Below are positions 58,090-64,000 of a stretch of 64,000 nt of DNA, piece after piece. The stretch is from the NCBI GenBank assembly GCA_036250195.1, contig JAVHZZ010000001.1:382705407-382769406 (forward strand), read 5' to 3'. Numbering within the stretch: position 1 is the first letter of the stretch; the number at the start of each line of letters is the position of its first letter. The notes under the pieces were generated by a model that had not been told where the DNA came from, ran no database searches, and saw nothing but the letters and a program-made list of their open reading frames with translations. The DNA comes from Mixophyes australis (taxonomy: Eukaryota; Chordata; Amphibia; Anura; Limnodynastidae). The position numbers and the translations under genes are program-made.

Positions 58090-59420
58090 GATATTGGACT
58101 GTTTGCCATTACAGAGAAGAAAAGATATCAGGATGGTCCAGATTACAAAATATACCACATATTTCAACAAAATACTCACCCTCGACTCCACTATTCGATA
58201 ATTCAGATTTTCCTACAGGGCTCATAAAACAGGCTTTCCGCCGATGGATACAAGCAGGGATAACTCGTATCGGCCAGCTGGTTGGTGCCTCAGGGGTCAT
58301 ACCTTTTGTTGATTTGCATTTGAAATGGGACTTACCCAATTCAGGCATATGGAGATACTTACAGATGAAACATTTTATAGGCTCTCCAGTGATTTGTGAG
58401 TTCGCAGGACGAACACTCACACAATTGAGTCCTTATGTATAGACCCCCAACACCCAAAACATACGCTATTAATTGAACATTCCTTTTGTAAATTACTGAA
58501 ATTCACCAGTGATTGGGAGCGTGTATTGCAAGTTGTTATTCGTGAGTCGGATTGGAGCAAAATATTCCAACGTACCGAAGCTAGCTCAGTATGTGTGTTA
58601 GTGGTGGAAACGCAATATAAAGTGTTGTCTTGGTGGTATCGGTGTTCTAGCGTCCTAGCTAAAATGTTCTCGAGACTTCCAGAACTTTGTTGGAGATGCC
58701 AGATGGAGCTGGGCACTCCATTACATATTTGGTGGACGTGTCTGTCTCTTAGGCCTTTTTGGGATACTCTTATACTTCTTTCTAGCGAAATAGTGGGTAC
58801 TGTTCTACCAAATTGCCCAATTTATTGGCTACTAAATGACTCCGAAATACCCATTTTCCAATACAAAAAATCTACTGTGAAATATCTTAGCAGTGCGGCA
58901 AAGGCTGTGATACTGGTCCATTGGAAGTCATCAACTGCCCCTTCTATTAAAGAATGGTTCGAAAGATTAGACTTTTATATGTCCAAGGACGATCTGATTT
59001 ACTCTTCAGAAGATAAATCCAGGGCATTCTATCTAATATGGTTTGAATGGATGGAGTTGAAGGAAACGTCTTTATACACTCAATGGAATAAATAAAGCCC
59101 AAGGTTCATTTCCCCAAAGTTTCCCTCTTCTTCCCTTTCCCTCTTCTTCCCTCTCCTCCTATTCTATGCAAAATGGTTTGGCAAATACGCTCCTTTCAAT
59201 ACTTTCAAATGTATAGTGTTTAGCTTTATTAGTAATGCCTGTTGTTACTTTCTTGAACATATCTTATTGATTCGTATTTCAGGCACGGTTGGATTTATAT
59301 ATGACGTGCTATGATAAATGGCTGAAGATAATACTCAATTGTTCATATAATACGGTTTAATTTTGTATAAGCTGTACCATTTCTTTATAACAATAAGAAA
59401 ATAATTTATAAAAAAAAAAA
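58090..59420 (+). mobile_element. L1 LINE 3' fragment, 5'-truncated
   Basis: The end of ORF2 with 3' UTR and poly-A (59409-59420). The first frame, about 58120-58442, has SRLQNIPHISTKYSPSTPLF, AFRRWIQAGITRIGQLVGAS and KHFIGSP. A frame change follows, then 58526-59095: VVIRESDWSKIFQRTEASSV, LCWRCQMELGTPLHIWWTC with the full C-x2-C-x8-H-x4-C cluster, and the end WMELKETSLYTQWNK. It is related to the L1 at 41-43 kb and runs straight into the gypsy fossil. Confidence 0.9.
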
Positions 59421-59439
59421 TTAAAAGCCAAAATCCTGA

Positions 59440-60612
59440 CTGGTTTGGGGAATGTTCGTTCGGGGTACAACGTGTTCATTGCTGGGAATACCAGGTGGAT
59501 AAACCTCCCCGCTTACAGATGCATCTAATCTATCGCAACAAGAGGTGGTTTGAAACTGAAACTTTGACAGGGTCTCAAATTGTGGAAAGGGTGGTCATAG
59601 ATTGATATCTATGGTCCTTGCCTGCTGTTTTGTGCAAGTGGGAAAACCATGGGAACCCTAAAACAGCAGACCAGCTTGTGGAGATAGTTAAGAGGTATGT
59701 GGCAGCCAAGGAAATGATGAAAGCACTCCACCAGCCATAATTCCATGACTGAGAGCGCCAGTGACCACTGGTAACATTGTACAGGGGGAAAGGGTGTTGG
59801 TGGCGGAATGAACTGAAACATTCAGAGACTGAACACTGGAAATCTCGAGATTGGCCAGTTATGCCAAGAAGGTTCCAGGTGATTATAAGACTTGATAAAA
59901 ATGTGATAAAATGTTTTAGTTGTGGTGGCTTAGGCCACGTTGCTGTTAAATGTTCACTTACATCTGAACCTACGCAATATGATACTGTTATGACCAGTGC
60001 AGATCATTTTTCTTTGCACCAGCTGACCTGCACTGCAGTTCAACAGGCTGAGGCAGACAAACAAATTTGTGTGACTACCATAGAAGTCAAATGGGTAAAG
60101 CCTCTACTATATTCTGGTAGTATGCTTAAACTTGTAAAAGCCATATAGATTGATTTCCAATTTTGCCACCATTGCTGTCCCATTGACTGATCTTAACAAG
60201 GGTAAGAAGTCCATTGTGATTAAGTGAAATCCCAAAGCAAAGTAGACTTTTCAGGCAATGAAGGTAGCATTGTGTAACTAACCCATTTTAATGATGCCTG
60301 ATTTTAAAAATGAATTTGTCGTGCACACAGATGCATCAAATGTAATACTATTGAAAATGAAGTTCTAACCATTAAATAGGTATTAGAAACGTTAATGTAT
60401 TACATTTAGGGCCAAAAATTTAGATTGATCACGGATCATGCGCCTTTGTAATGGATGTCTGAGAACAAAGAAACTAACACAAAAATAGACAAGTGTTTCT
60501 TGCATCTCCAAAATTGTAAATTCTCCTTAGAGAATAGGCCAGGAAGCCACTGGCCAATGCAGATGCACTGTCCCAAGTTCATTTGGGACTTCAAGTGTTC
60601 ACCCCCACAGGT
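59440..60612 (+). mobile_element. Gypsy-type element fossil with SCAN-like capsid
   Basis: Order on the plus strand: a SCAN-like segment, a CCHC zinc knuckle, a protease start, then an RT-RNase H remnant. The last part reads PLTDLNKGKKS near 60183, VHTDASN near 60320, ITDHAP near 60430 and an ADALS-type motif near 60560. Most of RT is deleted and the integrase is absent. The element belongs with the Ty3/gypsy group whose capsid resembles the vertebrate SCAN domain. No LTR was recognised beside it. Confidence 0.8.
59450..60148 (+). pseudogene. Gypsy gag: SCAN-like domain, zinc knuckle, protease start
   Basis: The SCAN-like part, about 59480-59735, reads WEYQVDKPPRLQMHLIYRNK, WFETETLTGSQIVERVVID, LWSLPAVLCKW and DQLVEIVKRYVAAKEMMKAL, interrupted by a stop at about 59605. 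The open frame 59777-60148 has the knuckle KCFSCGGLGHVAVKCS (C-x2-C-x4-H-x4-C) and PLLYSGSMLKLVKA, a damaged protease motif where ALVDSGS would be expected. SCAN domains of host zinc-finger proteins are thought to derive from such a gypsy capsid. The stops and the Asp to Tyr change in the protease make it inactive. Confidence 0.8.
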
Positions 60613-60640
60613 CGAAACAAAGTAGTAAATGGCAGGTATG

Positions 60641-62195
60641 CAGTCATGGCCAAAAGTTTTGAGAATGACACAAATATTATTTTTCACAAAGTCTGTTGCC
60701 TCAGTTTTTATGATGCCAATTTGCATATACTCCAGAATGTCATGAAGAGTGATCAGATGAGTTGCAATTAATTTCAAAGTCCCTCTTTGCCATGACAATG
60801 AGCGTTATCCCAAAAACAACATTTCCACTGCATTTCAGCCCTTCCACAAAAGGACCAGCTGACATCAGTGATTCTCTCATTAAGACTGTTGATAGTTTAA
60901 CGAGGACAAGGCTGGAGATCACTAAGTCATGCTGATTGAGTTAGAATAAAACACTGAAAGCTTTAAAAGGAGGGTGGTGCTTAAAATCATTGTCCTTCCT
61001 CTGTTAACAATGGTTACCTGCAAGGAAACATGTGCACCCATCATTGCTTTGCACAAACAAGGCTTCACAGGCAAGGATATTGCCTCTAGTAAGATTGCAC
61101 CTAAATCAACCATTTATCGGATCATCTAGAACTTGAAGGAGAGAGGTTCAGTAGTTGTGAAGAAGGATTCAGAGCACCCAAGAACGTCCAGCAAGCACCA
61201 GGACTGTCTCCTAAAATTGACTCAGCTGCGTAATCGGGGCACCAAAAGTGCAGAGCTTGCTCAGGAATGGCAGCAGAAAGGTATGAGTGCATCTGCACGC
61301 ACAGTGAGTTGAAGACTTTTGGAGGATGACCTGGTGTCAAGAAGGCCAGCAAAGAAGCCACTTATCTACAGGAAAAACATCAGGGACAGACTGATATTCT
61401 GCAAAAGGTACAGGGATTGGACTGGTGGTAGTAAAGTCATTTTCTCTGATAAATCCCCCTTCCAATTGTTTGGGGCATCTGGAAAAATGCTTGTCCGGAG
61501 AAGTAAAGGTGAGCCCTGCCATCGGTCCTGTGTTATGCCAACAGTAAAGCATTCTGATACTATTCATGTGCTTCTCAACTAATTTACAATTTACAATTTT
61601 CAGCTTATTTACAATTTTGCCTAAGAACACCGTTATGAATAAAGAATGGTACCAAAACATCCTCCAAGAGCAACTTCTCCCAACCATCCAAGAACAGTTT
61701 GGTGCCGAACAATGCCTTTTTTAAGCATGATGGAACACGTTGCCATAAGGTAAAATTGATTACTAAGTGGCTCACAGATCAAAACATCAAAATTTTTGGT
61801 CCATAGCCAGGAAACTCCCCAGACCTTAATCCCATTGAGAACTTGTGGTCAATCCTCAAGAGGCAGGAGGACAAACAAAAACTCACAAATTCTGACAAAC
61901 TCCAAGCACTGATTAGGCAAAAATGGGTGACCATCAGTCAGTATGTGGTCCAGAAGTTGATTGACAGCATGACAGGACGAATTGCAGAGGTCTTCAAAAA
62001 GAAGGGTCAACACTGCAAATATTGACTCTATGCATAAACTAAATGTAATTGTCAATAAAAGCCTTTGACACTTATGAAATGCTTGTAATTTTACTTACAG
62101 TATACCATATCAACATAGCAACATCTGACAAAAAGGTCTAAAAACACTGAAGCAGAAAACTTTGTGAAAACCAATACAGTTTTGACCATCAAATC
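60641..62195 (+). mobile_element. Tc1-like transposon, nearly complete
   Basis: About 1.55 kb. The left end reads CAGTCATGGCCAAAAGTTTT and TTTTTCACAAAGTCTGTTGC. The right end, reverse-complemented, reads TGATGGTCAAAACTG and GTTTTCACAAAGTTTTCTGC, an imperfect long terminal inverted repeat. The precise outer bases and the TA target duplication are blurred by mutation. The transposase between them is broken. Confidence 0.92.
61010..62023 (+). pseudogene. Tc1-type DD34E transposase, broken
   Basis: ATG at 61010 begins MVTCKETCAPIIALHKQGFT, then GKDIAS and STIYRII (paired helix-turn-helix region), then an in-frame stop. A second half follows: WTGGSKVIFSDKSPFQLFG with the first catalytic Asp, VRRSKGEPCHRSCVMPTVKH, a frameshifted stretch, then KHDGTRCHKVKLITKWLTDQ with the second Asp and SPDLNPIENLWSILKR with the Glu. 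The C-terminus is VFKKKGQHCKY. The full length of about 338 residues is normal for the family. At least three stops and two frameshifts disable it, though all three catalytic residues survive. Confidence 0.92.
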
Positions 62196-62599
62196 CACTA
62201 CGGATAATATACAAACTGCAGCCCTTTGGAGGACTGTTATCATCTAATGGAGTAACACTATCATCCAGATTTGAGTCTACAAACAGTACTTTTGTTATGT
62301 GTATTTACATTGGTCTGCTATAAGTTTATTTTCAAGTTGGAGAGTGTATTGGTGCAATCAAGATTCAAACAGTGCATAACTCACAAATGTGGAAAACCAC
62401 ATGTCTTCACACGCTAAATGCAATTTGTTTTATTTGAGATTGTAGATGTGGTGTGTTATATGTTCTGTCACTGAGCACTGTAGAATTTGATTGCAATTTA
62501 ATTTTTGAGATCTTGGGAGAGTCGTTCTGCGTGCTGCTCGTGGCAGGGTGGTCTGTTATTACTGGATTAGAGCGCTTATCCCTACTACATGTCTAAAGA
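62196..62599. other. Unassigned sequence
   Basis: Right flank of the Tc1 element. No gene or repeat family was recognised. Confidence 0.4.
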
Positions 62600-62755
62600 C
62601 AGCATGGAAACTGTGAAGGGGGGCAAAGTCAGGATGGCAGACTGTGAAGGGGGATAAAGGCAGCATAGCAGAGTGTGAAGGAGGGCAAAAGCAGCATGGC
62701 AGACTCTGAAGAGGGGCAAAGGCAGCATGGCACAGTGTGATAAAGGGGGGCAGGA
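62600..62755. repeat. Minisatellite, about five 31-bp units
   Basis: Units of the type GGCAGACTGTGAAGGGGGGC followed by AAAGGCAGCAT. The sequence after it to about 62930 is G-rich and may be more diverged units. Confidence 0.85.
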
Positions 62756-62939
62756 GAAGGGGGAAGCAAATGCAACATTGAGGGGCACAGTGTGATCATA
62801 AGGGGGCACAACATGGTGATGAGGGTCACAGTAATGTGTGTGTGATGGCACAGTGGGCTTGTGGCAATAAAATGTGTGTGTTTGGTAGGTGGTGGCTTAC
62901 TAATGGGTGTTATTTTGTTTGTGTGGTGATGGTGGGGCA

Positions 62940-63255
62940 ATTTAATTTTATAGTGGGGACTATTAATTTAAGATGGGGTGGTTTGGGGGCTATTAATTGA
63001 ATGTCTAGCTGAGTTTGAGGAGCATGAGGTCTATTTATTACATGTGAATATGAATTATTTAATGGCAGTGATGGTTACGAGGTTTATTTATTATATGTAA
63101 ATGCTATTAATTTATTGCTGAGGCTGTTTGGAGGGAGGGTATTAGGTTTATTTATAAAATGGGAACACTATTACTTTAATATTGGGGCTGGAGGAAGGCC
63201 TAAGTATTAATCATGGTCCTATTGATTTAACGCTGGGGCTGGTTGGTATTTTCTA
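62940..63255. repeat. Degenerate tandem repeat, about 55-65 bp
   Basis: Recurring GGGGCTATTAATTTAA-like and AGGTTTATTTATTA-like blocks, at least five times, with strong divergence. Confidence 0.65.
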
Positions 63256-64000
63256 AATGTAAACATTTTTTTTCCTAAATAGGGCCCCCAACATTCCAGG
63301 ATCCAGACAAGCGGCAACTAAAGAAACCAGCAGTCACAGGTGGTGAAAGTGACAAGAACAGATAGGAGAGAGCAGGACAGACAGTCCTTCAAATGTTCTG
63401 ATTCTAGTGGGACAATCCCAATTTTTGGTGACTCTTCTGCCCAATCTAAGGGGCAGGTCAAGACTGTGTACTCTTTATATACACACTGCATTCTTTATAC
63501 TACACTATGATGCTAGCAGTCCTTCGTGTGATGACCACTCCCCTTCTAGTGTCTGGTCTCTCCTCTATGATTGCTGGCCACACCCCCTCTGGTGGGCCCC
63601 TAGCGCTGCAGTCCCCTGGTGAGCCCTTCATGCCCCAGTCAGAAACTGTGTGTGGGTCACTAGGTCCTTCACTTTAGTGCGTGGGCTCCTGTTTATTAGT
63701 TAGAAGCCAGACAGGCAAGGATTTTGTTTAGGTTTTGTTTATTTTCATGCTAGTGAATAACTAGCTGGGGATTTTTAAACCAAAGAACTGGACTGGTGTG
63801 ACATTTTTGGCTGATTGCACAAAAAGTGCAACCGTCTACCCCAGGAGATGATACCCCTAACCTGATCTTATGACAAAAGATATAGGTGACTCAATATAGA
63901 CACAAATTTACACATATTTTGCACCAGAATTTTTACACAAACGTTCAGGGTCACAAATATGTAAAACTCTAAATGATGCAGTATGTATGCATTATTCAAC
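63256..64000. other. Unassigned sequence to the window end
   Basis: Contains C/T-rich stretches (63530-63620) and a GT/AT-rich part. It may include LTR-like sequence near 63540-63870, but nothing was firm enough to name. Confidence 0.35.

Overview
The window looks like repeat-rich, gene-poor nuclear DNA of a vertebrate, most likely a frog or other amphibian. No host protein-coding gene could be supported. Nearly everything recognisable is a mobile element or the remains of one. The amphibian guess is an inference from the mix of families: L1 and L2 LINEs, a DIRS-type tyrosine-recombinase retroelement, a Penelope-like element, a SCAN-type gypsy element, Tc1, hAT and Harbinger DNA transposons, several hairpin MITE families and long (TA)n arrays. 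No single host gene proves it.

Layout. 1-62: part of a 5S rRNA-like sequence on the minus strand. 234-2055: MITEs, an LTR-like stretch and a minisatellite split by a hAT MITE. 2.5-15.4 kb: mostly featureless AT-rich DNA with hairpin MITEs, microsatellites, an L2 tail, a zinc-finger-like fossil and two hAT MITEs. 15.5-19.0 kb: a nearly full-length minus-strand L2 LINE with a 2A-like motif before its endonuclease. 21.1-27.6 kb: a ZMYM/TTF-type hAT transposase fossil split by a hairpin MITE and a truncated DIRS element. 29.45-36.54 kb: a full-length minus-strand L1 bounded by a 14-bp target-site duplication (TSD), with a Harbinger MITE in its 3' UTR. 38-43 kb: hAT MITEs and a rearranged, inverted L1 with its own 14-bp TSD. 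45-50 kb: broken Harbinger genes (a spliced Myb-like gene and a HARBI1-type transposase) among long (TA)n tracts, plus a Penelope 3' end. 52.4-56.15 kb: a Penelope-like element with reverse transcriptase (RT), a zinc-finger-like cluster and a GIY-YIG endonuclease. 58.1-62.2 kb: an L1 tail, a SCAN/gypsy fossil and a Tc1 element in series. 62.6-64 kb: minisatellites and unassigned sequence.

The elements do not work together as a pathway; they are layered insertions, and TSDs allow much of their order to be read. All longer coding regions are broken by stops or frameshifts, and two RTs have lost a catalytic aspartate (L1 Asp to Tyr, Penelope Asp to Val). The exception is a two-exon Harbinger Myb-like reading frame, open across a predicted splice. 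I saw no clearly new biological system. The best leads are the Harbinger Myb gene and its link to the MITE family, the 2A-like motif in L2, the hammerhead-like motif at two Penelope 3' ends, and the internally inverted L1.
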